Assembly: GCA_022579005.1 (NCBI GenBank)
Contig: MU401513.1
Location: 1 to 64,000 of the forward strand
Direction of reading: 5' to 3'
Source: Poronia punctata
Lineage: Eukaryota > Ascomycota > Sordariomycetes > Xylariales > Xylariaceae
Length of the DNA: 64,000 nucleotides
Numbering within the stretch: the first letter of the stretch is position 1; each line of letters begins with the position of its first letter. A program made the position numbers and the translations under genes. The notes below the pieces were generated by a model. It was not told the DNA's origin. It saw only the letters and a program-made list of their open reading frames with translations, and made no database searches. Positions 33,566 through 44,407 of this stretch are shown in pieces.

Positions 33566-36304
33566 TATGATGGACTTTTTGATGCTGTTTGTGTCGTAGC
33601 GGGTCCTAGTGACGTTGTGTGACGACTATGTGATGAGCTGTCGCACAAATTTCGTCGGTTGTAGAAGACTCGATTTCGAAATAGGTAGTGAAACGAGGTT
33701 CACGACAGTTTTGTCGAGGACAATATTTCCCACTACGTACGGTTGTATGCTTTGTGTATTTGCACAAAGCAGATAGGAATCCGAGTGACGGCCAGAAGTA
33801 CAACGGGTAAAGGTGCGGTCAAGGTGCCTCGAGCAAGGCGTCATCAACACTCGGGGCGAAATATAAGAGAAATGGAAACCTTAGGAGGAGCCGTATCAAT
33901 TGGCTGAGAGGGTTTAAAAGGATGTTGGAGAGGAGTAAGTCGGGCAGGGAGAATATAGACACGTCTTGATCGGAGTTGGGCTTTCATAGGAATAAGGATA
34001 TGAATAGGTATAAGAGTGAGAAGGTGAGTTGAGACGCGGCGCAAACAATCCTAGAGGTTATGACGAATGCCTGAACGGAGCTTACTGATTAAGTACCTAG
34101 GTAGTCTACATGCCTTACGTCTAAGGTTTGCCTGGGCAATGGGCAAGACGGAGAACTGTAAATGGAAGTAGGTAGGTACTGTAGCATTGACAGCTGACCC
34201 CACCTACCGGGTTGAGTTAGGCTCGTCCCCATCCAGCACTGAGCAGACCAGCTGTTCCTCAACTGTCCCTTTGGTCTGCTAGCTGCCGATAGTCATGGAC
34301 GTCTTGAAGGGGGCAAGCTGACAAGCCGGTAGGTATGGTTTGCAAATGGGGAAACGGGGCACTTGGGCTAAAGCTGCGCTTGACCAGGCCCCTAGGGCAG
34401 GGTCGATGCTTCAAGTTTGTTCACGCGGGGCTTCGCGGGGTCACGATGGACCTGTCTCAGCTAGGTACTTACCGTAAGTAGCTAGACACTGTCATGATTG
34501 CCCAATGCTCCACAGTGCGGGGTGTGAGGATGGAGTCCGTATAAACATACCTACGATATCCTCTCTAAACAGGTAAACAATCTGTACGGCTACCTAACTT
34601 TATTTATTAATATATTTCGGGTTATCCGCGGGATATTGTTTTCTCTATCCTATTATTCACCAAAGTTAGGGAATCCTTTTTTCTTCTTTTGCCCAAGATA
34701 CGGGTTTATTTCTGTCGGCGATATCATATTTGTGGTTTCGGGGTAGGTAGGTGGTTAAGTAGATGAAGGGGTCCGAGGGGTCAATGATCAACAAATTGAA
34801 TGCTACGTTTTTGCCACTCACATTTCAAGGCCCGGGCCGCTACTCGGTAAGATACCTTATTCCTCGGGCCAAAGCACTCCAGCATCATGATACAAAATTT
34901 CTCAGCGGGCCCTACCCATTGACTCTTTCCTAAGCCAAGGGAAGGAACCTTTTCTTTTGGCTTTGGGTGCCGACGAGGGGTTGGGACAAGATAAGGAAGG
35001 CACGTTTGGAGGAACCAATACGAATATTTTGACGATGAGGGGTGAAAAAGGTCCATGACGACCAGCCCACTTCTATACGTTTTTGTCTTCTTTCCCTGTT
35101 TGCCAGCTCAGTAAAATAATGGGCCCGATTAACCTAGCAGTGCCTAGGTCTCTCTCTCTGCCCGACATCGATGCTGGTGGGAAAAGTACGGGGTCGGAGA
35201 GAACCTACCGGGAAGGAAGGAAAACGCCGCATCGGACTTATAAACCCCTGCCGAAGATCCAAGTGATGAGCATTAACTTCAATACAAGTAGAGAGTTTTA
35301 GGCGGCCCAATGAACAATTGCTCCGTCTGAGATGTTTCGTACCTATCATACCCAGCCAACCTGACTGTGACTAACCCCTCATGTGCCAACAATACTATCT
35401 ATACCTCTTTAATTTGGGCTTGAACATGGTGCATGGATCGTCAGACACACAAAGTAGAGATTCTTGGCACCTTTGGTTTAAAGTTATTACGACCTGCAGG
35501 TTTATGGCGTGGTCATTTACTCGAAATCTATAAATGGATATATGGTCAGATATCTACGTGCCCAGCTATCTTGACTACAAGAACAAGTGACCACTCAGAG
35601 TTGTGTTACGCAGGGACTCATATCAGATGTAGCTGTTCCGCATGAGGCTTTGTCACACCCAACTACATAGCCGCCACTACAAAACATCATTTTCTCGTCT
35701 CACTAATTACCACACCACCGAGAATATCAGTAATCTAGCATTTTTCGGAGACACCAGTGATAGGCCAGCCAAGACGGCGCACCTAGTACATGTACGTGTA
35801 GGAAAAAGATGGAGTACGTACGCGGGTGACGCCCGTGACTAATAGGTATCACTATCAGCACAACCTGACAAAAAAGAAAACAGACTCAGCTGGATTCTTA
35901 TCTCATTAACCATCGAGGTTAGGTAGGTATATATATCTTCCAAGATTGCGATCCAAAAATCGACATGATTTAATCCAGTTCTATCCATGGCCCGTCCCAA
36001 TCCCAATCGCCGCCAAAGAGATATATGCTATATAGACGTTCCTTGATTCCGTATAGAAAGATTAACGGACGGCGCGAGTATTATCATTCCGTCCGAGAAA
36101 AGACGGCTGGCCAATACCACTCTTTATAGGTATATCCAAAGATACGCAAAGTACAATCTGCCAATTTCCCCAAAAGACCCCGCTTCCCTGCCCATTTTCG
36201 CCGACTCGCTCGCTCTTTAAGGGGGTATAAGTATAATACAATAACGCGTAGAATAAGGTAGTCGTTTAGAAGTTGTGTGAAATGATATGTTTTGGTATAT
36301 CGAT
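33566..36304. other. Gene-free 2.7-kb stretch
   Basis: Upstream region of the REEP gene and 3' flank of the next gene. A 91-codon ATG frame (35056-34781, -) has no recognisable features and is not called. Scattered TAGGTA words near 34100-34190 and 34740. Confidence 0.45.
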
Positions 36305-37903
36305 TTAAAATGCGCCGTCCTGGCCCTTTCTGTCGTGAGACTGCACCTCGACGGCGGGAACGGCATGCTCGGCCGCATCGAAGTCGTGCGGACGCGTCTT
36401 GACGACGGGGACCGGCATCATCACTTCGTCTTCCCTCATCTTCATGATCTCGTCTTTGCGGGCCACTGCGGGCCACATCTTGTTGCCGGCTTTGGCCGCG
36501 GCCTCGGCTTCGGCAAGCCACATCTGCCACTGGGGGGTACTGGGCGCCGCACCGCTGCGCGTCACCCAGGCAATGCGCTCAGTTTCGCGTATGGCGTACC
36601 AGAGTGTCCGGGTGAAGCTCTTGACTCCCTCGCGCGGATCGTCGGCGTCCGTGGTCTTGTCGGCGTTTTGTGCCTCTGGCGGAGTGATGTCCTTGAACTG
36701 GTAACGGCTGAGATCCCAGAACAGACGCTTGGGTAACAGGCCCATCGTCCAATAGAGGCCGTTCAGGATGATGTAGCTGCTACCGATGAAGAGCTGCGTC
36801 TGCCACTTGCAGTTACCCAGCAGGATGACGGATACCATGATGAGGAAGGTGCCAAGCCCCATCAGCAGACGGTAGGCTTGTCCTCCAACATGGTACGCAC
36901 ACTCTTCCGTACCGGAATAAAGCTCTCGGGCGACTTCCTCGGTGCACCTGATAAGCAGAAAGGCGCCTTCGCGAGTCCGTATGATGACGTCGCCAGCAGG
37001 CACCTTGTTCGTATGGCTACGATGCATCAAGATGGGCCGCCACCAAGAAGCCCATCCTACAACCGAACTGGCCAGGGCCATCAAGGCGACGGCGACCACT
37101 GCCGTCCCGTCCTTCCTCGAAGCAGCAAAGCCAATGATAGCGTAGGTAAGGAGGGCCGAGAAGACCTCGAGAATGTGAATAGGTGAGTATAGCGTGGCCG
37201 GGATAGCCGGACGCTTTGCCATGTTGGCAAGAGTAGGGTTGGCCACGAAATCCTGCACCTTCTCCTTCATAGTCGTCCTTCGTGATAACTTTTGTGCAGG
37301 GCCATCTGGCCCGGCCTCGATGTCGGAAGCAGTCCTAAGACCAGTCGTCCGGCTTCGTGGACCTAGATTGGTCACCTCCTCTTCGAAGGCGTCCTTGGGC
37401 GGGCCCCTGATAGGCTTAGACTGCGAGAGGTCTGGCTTTGTCCTCCATCTCGGCCACAATCTGCTCATAAGTGCTCGGGGCCCACCGGCCGCAGTGACTG
37501 GGATTTCGACGCCGCCGGCATTATTTCGATCGGTATGTGTTATCTCGAGGACCTTGAAGGCAAAAGGCTGGAACTCATCGAGCGGATGGATGATGTTGGC
37601 GAAAAAGCCCACGGTATCGAGGACGACACCACTGTGGACTCCCGTCATCCTCGCTGTTGTCTCCGGAAGCCGCTGTGGACGCGAAGGCTTTAACAAAGCC
37701 TGTGGTGCAGGGATGATCCGTGGCAAGAGACATATCACGCTTGCCGTGATAGTTTGAGCATGTTCCGCAATGGAAGATTCGCCAATAACAGCAAGTAGTG
37801 TGACGACGTCAAGGCGCCAGCCCGCAGGCCCTTCCCCATCTGGCCCATCCGAGGCGAACCATTGCAATGCGCCTGTATAAGAGGGACCTGAGTCGTCGCC
37901 CAT
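36305..37903 (-). CDS. Four-TM membrane protein of unknown function
   Basis: Single exon, 532 aa from the ATG at 37903 (MGDDSGPSYTGALQWFASDG). The open frame continues upstream without another ATG, so this start is preferred. Residues 1-250 are soluble-looking: an N-terminal region with TGVHSGVVLDTVGFFANIIHP and a basic/polar linker (about 165-240). Four clear hydrophobic segments follow: LEVFSALLTYAIIGFAA, VVAVALMALASSVVGWASWW, LLMGLGTFLIMVSVILLGNC and LFIGSSYIILNGLYWTMGLL. Between the second and third pairs lies a loop with IRTREGAFLLIRCTEEVARELY. The C-terminal cytoplasmic-type tail is charged (TRTLWYAIRETERIAWV, WQMWLAEAEAAAKAGNKMW). I recognise no named family; the architecture resembles conserved hypothetical proteins of filamentous ascomycetes. 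Function not assigned. Confidence 0.8.
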   Translation of the reverse strand: MGDDSGPSYTGALQWFASDGPDGEGPAGWRLDVVTLLAVIGESSIAEHAQTITASVICLLPRIIPAPQALLKPSRPQRLPETTARMTGVHSGVVLDTVGFFANIIHPLDEFQPFAFKVLEITHTDRNNAGGVEIPVTAAGGPRALMSRLWPRWRTKPDLSQSKPIRGPPKDAFEEEVTNLGPRSRTTGLRTASDIEAGPDGPAQKLSRRTTMKEKVQDFVANPTLANMAKRPAIPATLYSPIHILEVFSALLTYAIIGFAASRKDGTAVVAVALMALASSVVGWASWWRPILMHRSHTNKVPAGDVIIRTREGAFLLIRCTEEVARELYSGTEECAYHVGGQAYRLLMGLGTFLIMVSVILLGNCKWQTQLFIGSSYIILNGLYWTMGLLPKRLFWDLSRYQFKDITPPEAQNADKTTDADDPREGVKSFTRTLWYAIRETERIAWVTRSGAAPSTPQWQMWLAEAEAAAKAGNKMWPAVARKDEIMKMREDEVMMPVPVVKTRPHDFDAAEHAVPAVEVQSHDRKGQDGAF

Positions 37904-39564
37904 TACGGTTTCGGGGGCGAGTGCCGACCCGCCAGACTGGAGAGATTCGGACGCGGTTCGGTAGGGACACGATAAAGTTAGGACGAATATGTAAGGTATG
38001 TATTGGAGCTTATGCGGTCCTAATCGTCCTAGATAGTTTGTCGACGATAACCTTGAATTTTGAGTGCGACGCAGAATCGATGGAATATAGCAACGAATCG
38101 GTTCAAGTGCCAAAACTAAAAGGGGAAAAAATCAAATAAGCATAATTCGGAAACGAAGAGTGGCCAGGGAAATATACCTTGTATAATATTTTCAAAATGA
38201 CCTACCACTGGTCTCAGTTAGAGGGCGTAACCTTATACTTATACCTACACAGAATTGCTACAACACCAAGACGCGAGACTATACAAATGTGAAAGCCGAG
38301 CAAAGCATACCAACTTAGATCCCCACTCTACTCAGATGGAATGAAAGCGGGGCTATATATAGAGAATCATAAGCAGCCAAACAAGATATATACGAGTAAG
38401 TAGGCCAAGCTGGTGGTAGCGATAGATGGTAGAAAGATAGTCTACTCGTAACAAACAACGAGGAAGAAAAATCTTGGGTAAGGAGATCAGAATGCGACCT
38501 GAAGAACTCAAGGGTACACAAGTAGGCCAGGAAACCAGCATTCCTTGCATGATTTCCCCACATAACTCGGTAGGTTTATTAGACCAAAAATCAAATCCCC
38601 AACTGCCAGCAACGGGGCACCGGGGGCTGTGAAGATGAACGAACCTTGAGTGGTCGATCTCCTTTCCCTCTTTGACCTCAGCCGCAACGGGCCGCCCTTC
38701 AAACATGATAATTAGTGGGCCACGCACTATGCCATCTTAGGTTTACGCTAAAATACGGGGCGGTACGCAAAGGCTCCACTGTTAGCTGACCGGTTCCCAT
38801 TGGGCGATGAAAGGGAAGACAAAGAGACTCCGAGGAAAAGTGCAGAGTAGGTGGATACCTAACCCTACTGCAGAACGACACTCCTGCAGAACATCTCGTA
38901 CATGGATTTATCCCTCTCTGTCAATTCATAAAATAATACAAAACTAACCAAATATTTGATTAAAATGCAAATATTGAATAGCTACCTAGACAATCAGAGT
39001 TGTTTCTCAAATCATTCTCAAGTTCCAGTACAAGCATACCAACATGTACCTACTCGTATATACTGAGTAACAAGACGCTAGAAAAGCAGGCTGTACCCTG
39101 TAAATGACGGGAATGAGGCAGTACAGAAAAAGCATGTATAACAAGCCAAGACCATAAACGACGCCCAGGGCATATTATATCACTGCCCCTCTCTCAGAGG
39201 CAGCCCTTACATGTTGCCCAGGTATTGTAGATCTAGCCAGACCAATCCACGCAGCACCTTTTGACAAAGGGAAAAGGAGAAAAGCAAGGCGGAAAAAGAC
39301 GAGTCTATTACCAGTTGAAACTCAGTTTTAAGAAAAGGTCCGCTCGTCATAATCCCCGTACCGTTGTAATAAGATAAAAATACAAATGGTATCAGACACC
39401 TCCCCTATCTAGCGCCACGTAGAGACTCAAAAAGGCCCCTATACCATAGACTTAGATCCGTTCGCATCTCCTCAAAACCAGAGCCAGAGTAAAAAAAAAG
39501 GTTAGTTCTAAACATATCAAGCGTCGTATTCTCATTTGGATTTGGGGGTTGTCCCCTCTAAATT
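37904..39564. other. Gene-free stretch
   Basis: Promoter region of the four-TM gene and, at the right, the 3' UTR of the ADGF gene. No supported coding sequence or RNA gene. Confidence 0.45.
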
Positions 39565-41836
39565 CTAACGTAGCTTATTCAGCCTCTGACTCTGCGACTT
39601 CTCTCGCGCCTTTTGGAGCTGCTCTATTATTGTTTCCGACTCGGAGACTTCGGCGACGACATCGATGAAATCCTGCCACCGCTTCTCCCACTCTGTGATC
39701 ATCCTATTCGCCTCATCCGAGCTTAAGCACGAGTGTTGTATGCTCCATTTGGCCAGCTGCTTCCAGCCGTATAAGTTGATATCCGGGTTGCCCGCCATGA
39801 CTTCGTAAAAGTCGTGAGATAAAGTAGATCTAGTGTTGGCAGGTTAGATGCAAAAAATCCACCAAAATAAATAAATAAATGACACTGAGGGGGAAAGTAA
39901 ACTTACTTGAAAAGCGTCCCGTTATCGCTACTCACGGCGCAATGCATCTCTTTCTCAAGTAGTGCGTATACGCTGTGTTCGTCCATGCGCCTTGCCAGTC
40001 CTAGAACCATGTTGGATATGGGGCAGGTCTCCACGCATACATCGTTCTTCTTCATCTCCTCGAGCACATGTGGCTTTCTGGGCAGGGCGTAACCGTGACC
40101 GATCCGCTTCGAGCCGAGCGCCAGTGCGGTGTCCAAGTTTCCTTCTAGATCGTCTGGCGTTTCGCCACAGTGAAACAAGAAGGGTATATCTAGTCCCAAG
40201 CTCTGACACTTTGCCTGGAACTCGGTAAACTCGTCCATAAAGTGCGCTAGAGGGTACTTCTCCGCATATGCTTCCTCTCCGACCAAGTCGAAGCCTGCAA
40301 TATAATCGGGCCATAGTTGTTTCATCTCGATGCACTGGGTGAGGGCGTCCCCGACCTGTGCTTTGGAAAAAGACCTCGGCGTGCAGTAGATGACCTTGAT
40401 GCCGCTGAAAGTCGGTCTATGGTCGGGGTCGTCGATTATCTTCCCGTCGCTGTCCATATCGCCAATGTCTTTCATGAAATTTTCATATTCTTCAATTATG
40501 CATCTCATCGTGCCAAAGTTGTCGATCTGAGTCCTACCCTCGTCGTCATAGATCTGATTGTTTGGCATAAAGTTCGGCCGTATCTCCGCATATTGCACGT
40601 TGTCCCCGACAAATTCTTCCAGACACTCCCGTGTGTACCGTCGGAAAGCAGATTCGTAATTAAACAGCCCCTTCATCATCTTCGTGCGTCCGTTAAACGA
40701 TTGCCATGCCCTACAAAAAAACAATCAGCTCTGTTTATCAAGACCAACGAGACTTCGCCTTACTTGCGCGCGCTGATTCGGTTGCTCACAAAGCCGTTCC
40801 CTCGGACGCTTTCTGTGATCCCCTTTGGCCAGTCCGGCCCTTCAGGCTTATCTTTTTGATTCCCAGAGCCCCCGTTCACTGTGGAGGTATCCTTGGGGAA
40901 AAAGCGATCGACGTCGCCCTCATTTTCTGTGTAGAATGAATCGACATCCTCTCTGCTGAAGGTGAGCTTTCTGATGAGAAATTCATCGCAGTCGCCCTGT
41001 CCGTGATTATACTTGTCCCAAAGTTCCCGGAAGTATTGGTAACGCATCTCCTTGCGTCCGTTTCTGGGATCCACCGTAGCTCTCTCGTCATCAATGTCTA
41101 TGGCGTTGTAGGTCTTGCTGAAAATATTTGGCCCTAGCTCGTCGTAAGCCCGGACTTTGAGGGCCTCGTCCTGTAAGCTCTCGGCACGGTCGAGTGCCTC
41201 TAGAAGCTGCGCGTTCTTACGCGCCTGCTGCGGTGAGGCGCCATCCCCTCCCTCTGCTAAAAGTTTCGCCTGGTCATGCATGGCCTTTCTGACGTCGTCG
41301 AGGTTGAATATGCGAAACTCCAGCCTACACTTGTCGAAGGCTTTAGGTCCGGTGAGCTTGTAGTTACTCCATATGTACATGTTGGCCATATCTTTGGCGT
41401 AACCGAGAAGGACGCTGGGTAGAAGCATAGAATTAAAATGAATATGCAGATGCGCTCCTTTGGGCATCATCCGGGCCAGGTGAAATAACCGTGTTTCATC
41501 CACAAGCTTGCCCACGTGGAGAAAATGTTGGCCGGAAGAGAGGCCATTGCGCGCAAAGACTTCGTCGTCTTTTTTCCTCATGCGCGTGACGATATGGTTG
41601 ACTTCGGCCTCTTTTGATTTCGCGCCATCTTCTGTGCGGTGTGCGATGTCTTGCTGGAATTTGAAGTTGAAGTGCCTGACCTGGGTGTCTGATTGGCCGG
41701 AGCTCATATTGCCCACCATTTCGCCCGGTTTATACTGCGTTGCCGAGGTTCCGAACGAGTCGCTACGCTGACAGTGTGAGGCTCCCGAACCCTTCCCAGA
41801 CCCTGTACCTTTATCTATACTACAAAGGGCCCCCAT
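39565..41836 (-). CDS. Adenosine deaminase-related (ADGF/CECR1-type) protein
   Basis: Exons 41836-40764, 40710-39907, 39829-39565; 713 aa; introns of 53 and 77 bp, GT-AG, in frame. The ATG at 41836 is the first in the frame. Metal and catalytic motifs of the adenosine/AMP deaminase superfamily are all visible: MPKGAHLHIHF (124-134; His131/His133 as zinc ligands), FHCGE (537-541; catalytic Glu), KRIGHGYAL (559-567), CPISNMVLG (587-595) and SSDNGTLFKST (618-628; Asp620 ligand, the Asp-Asn form usual in the ADGF branch), then LSHDFYEVM. Expected reaction: adenosine (or a related purine) to inosine plus ammonia. ADGF enzymes are often secreted, but here there is no signal peptide. Instead the protein starts MGALCS, the pattern of N-myristoylation plus adjacent palmitoylation, suggesting a membrane-anchored cytosolic form (inference). 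Confidence 0.92.
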
Positions 41837-43600
41837 AAGCGCATCGGCTGTTGGGTTATCGCGCGAAGGTAAGTAAATAGAGCAAGAGCGAGAATATAGG
41901 TATCCGCAGCTTAAGAGCGTACGGACCTGGAAAAATGAGAATGCTGGTGGGAATGGACTTTGGTGAGCCGGAGTGCGTTGAACCTGGCGACTGGCTGTAC
42001 TTGTACTATTTTTCGACTTCGTACATGGATGAGTCGATTGCTGATTCACCAATGTTGATTAGATGTATGTAGCGCCTATAAGACGGTGAGCTATGCGCAA
42101 ACTTAAAAGGTCATGACAAGAACAGGAGAAAGGGCAAACGCGCATACAAGCTTACTTGTTTGCTAACTTGGGAGCTTAGTCGGAATTACAGGACGTTTAA
42201 GGGCTTATATAAAAGACGATGGTTGACTTTCAAAACCAGGCCTCCCTACTTTCTACACGTACACGCATACGTATTTACCATGGTCCATGGGTTTGTTTGC
42301 CTTGGTCAGATGGACATTGGGAAGTTGCAAAACGAAGTGGGACCGACGGTCAGAAGCGACATGTCCCGTGGGGCCTGGGCTGGTAAACGGCGTGGGTGGT
42401 ATAATGAAATACCTAAAACCAAAGAATGATAAGAACTCTCAATAGCGCTTTCCAAAGTCCGAGAGATACCGACCAGTGACAACAGTAGCCGCCTACCTAC
42501 GAGTAGAAGACGGAATGTCGGCGTGGTCAGATGTCTGACTTATCACGTTTCTTGCCCTTGCCTACCTAGTTTGGTGGATTTTCCACTTCAAGTTTCCCTA
42601 GTCCTGCCACCCTTTCCCCAATATTTACTGGTCTTTGTCTATATCATTCCGCCTTGTCAGTTTCGGGATAAGGCTATGTAAGTATGCAATCTGAGCATTT
42701 GATAGTAGGTACTAATTACAAGTAATAATTCGTCAACCCCGCTTTCTACACGGAGAGTTTGGAACTTTGGCCTGGCGCTCATAAGTACAAGACGGGAATG
42801 GGTAGCAAGGCGGATTTTGGCCAATGGAAAGGACATCTACACAACAGGCTGTGCCTGGTGTGCCCGGCCCCTGCGCTTCCCCATAACCCAGACCACTGGA
42901 TCGGTCCCTGTTAGATCCCTAGGTAGGTTAAATAATTACTTACGAGTACTTCTCGTAGCAACTTTAACCGCAATGCTAAAACCTCAAGTCCTTCTTTCCT
43001 TCCTTTCTCCCTTCCCTTTCTTTATTTATTTGAATAATTAACCAATAGGCAATCAAGTATATATCTACCTATCTTGCCCAAGTCCCATTTGAAGGATCTA
43101 GGTTAGCCAGTAAGAAAGCAATGTAGTAAGTCACCTTTTACGCGCCTTATCCATGCCGTTTCCGGCGGTGACCTTACTCACCATTGACCACAATCACGTA
43201 CCTGACTCTTGTTAACAATGCCATGGCCGGGCGCTTATCTATCCCTTAAACTTTTTCCTTTACTTATGTTAGATCCTATCCCTCCTGATAAACAAACAAA
43301 CAAACACAAACCACAACCCATTTCTCCGTCTTTGTCATTTCCTTATCAACGTGTCGAAGCTGTGTACAGTGTAGGCAAGTAGAGTAGGTAAACTCCTCGT
43401 GGCCACTGGCTAGCATCATCGTAGGTTAGGTACCTAGGTAAATTAAAGATAAAGTACCTACCTACCTTAACTTACTACCGCAAGAGTTAGATCCAAAGGA
43501 CAAACTTTTCCATTTTACTGGTACCGAGTATCATTTCTATTCTATTCCATATAATAGCAGTACATTGTCACTTGTGAGCCCACAGCTAAGTCTTGCTGTA
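41837..43600. other. Gene-free stretch up to the second AT block
   Basis: Upstream region of the ADGF gene, then intergenic DNA with CAAA repeats (about 43290-43308) and TAGGTA words (43430-43470). It ends in an (ATTA)n run at about 43607-43626, where the AT block begins. No gene seen. Confidence 0.45.
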
Positions 43601-43646
43601 GCTTATTAATTAATTAATTAATTAATAGTGTTTAATGTTTAGGGGG

Positions 43647-44108
43647 TAGCTGCGTAGCAGCTATCTTGGCTTTTTAAAAAGTATAAAATATAATAAGCTA
43701 ACTTAAATAAAATAATGCTAACTTTACTTAGCTTATAGCTTTATAAATTTTTACTAGCTTATGCTTATTTTTTTAAAAAATATTAAACTTATTATATTTT
43801 ATTAAAGTTGTTTTTTATTATATAGTTTTTTTATTTTTTATTTTTTATTTTAATTTTTTTTATTATAGCTAGCTTTGTGCTAGCTTTATTATTATAGCTT
43901 TAAAAAGTGTTTAAGGTTGTTAGCTATAAGCTAACAATCTTGCTTTTATTGCTAAAAGTATATTATTTTTATTATTTTTTTTTATTTTTGTTTTTTTTTA
44001 TTTTAATATTTTTTATTACTTTTTTTTTTAGCAAAAGCCTTTTTCCTTTAAGCAGCCCTCTTATTTTTTATTATTACCTTTAAAAAAAAGCTAAAGTACT
44101 ATATACTT

Positions 44109-44120
<12 letters not shown>
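43647..44120. repeat. Series of four perfect hairpins
   Basis: Inverted repeats: TAGCTGC-GTA-GCAGCTA (43647-43663); GCTAGC-TTTGT-GCTAGC (43868-43884); TTGTTAGCT-ATA-AGCTAACAA (43917-43937); and an A8-G-CTAAAGTA stem with CTATA loop closed by its complement and T8 (44082-44120). They occupy the short LINE-side flank left of the Gypsy element, near what would be the LINE 3' end on the minus strand. Confidence 0.75.
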
Positions 44121-44139
<19 letters not shown>

Positions 44140-44157
44140 ATTATAAGCAATATGCTA

Positions 44158-44162
44158 GCTTA
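44158..44162 (+). repeat. Target-site duplication, left copy (GCTTA)
   Basis: GCTTA immediately precedes the 5' LTR and is repeated exactly at 50960-50964 after the 3' LTR. Five bp is the usual duplication length for Ty3/Gypsy integration. Confidence 0.85.
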
Positions 44163-44407
44163 AGTTACGGATCGGTTAATAGCAGTACAGCTAATTAGGT
44201 AGCTTATAGCTATTACCTCCTTTAAACAGTAAATACAAGGGCTTGCACTTATAAACAGCTGCAGCCTTACTAGTTAGTGCACATATAGGTCTATACCTTT
44301 AATAAGAGCTTAAAGGCTTTTTTTTTTTTTCTCTTTACTTTAAGATTTTTAGCAATAAATTAAGTTACTTTTAAAAGCTTTGCTTTTTTTATAACCTAAT
44401 TATAATA
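44163..44407 (+). repeat. 5' LTR of Gypsy element
   Basis: About 245 bp, collinear with 50714-50959 over its whole length (shared words TTAATAGCAGTACAGCTAAT, TTAGTGCACATATAGG, AAGAGCTTAAAGGC). Nearly all differences between the copies are C/T or G/A transitions. This copy is less mutated in its outer (left) half. Confidence 0.9.

Noticed and set aside
34781..35056. 91-codon ATG frame, minus strand
   Set aside because: No recognisable domain, no neighbouring exons, and of a length expected by chance in 2.7 kb of intergenic DNA.
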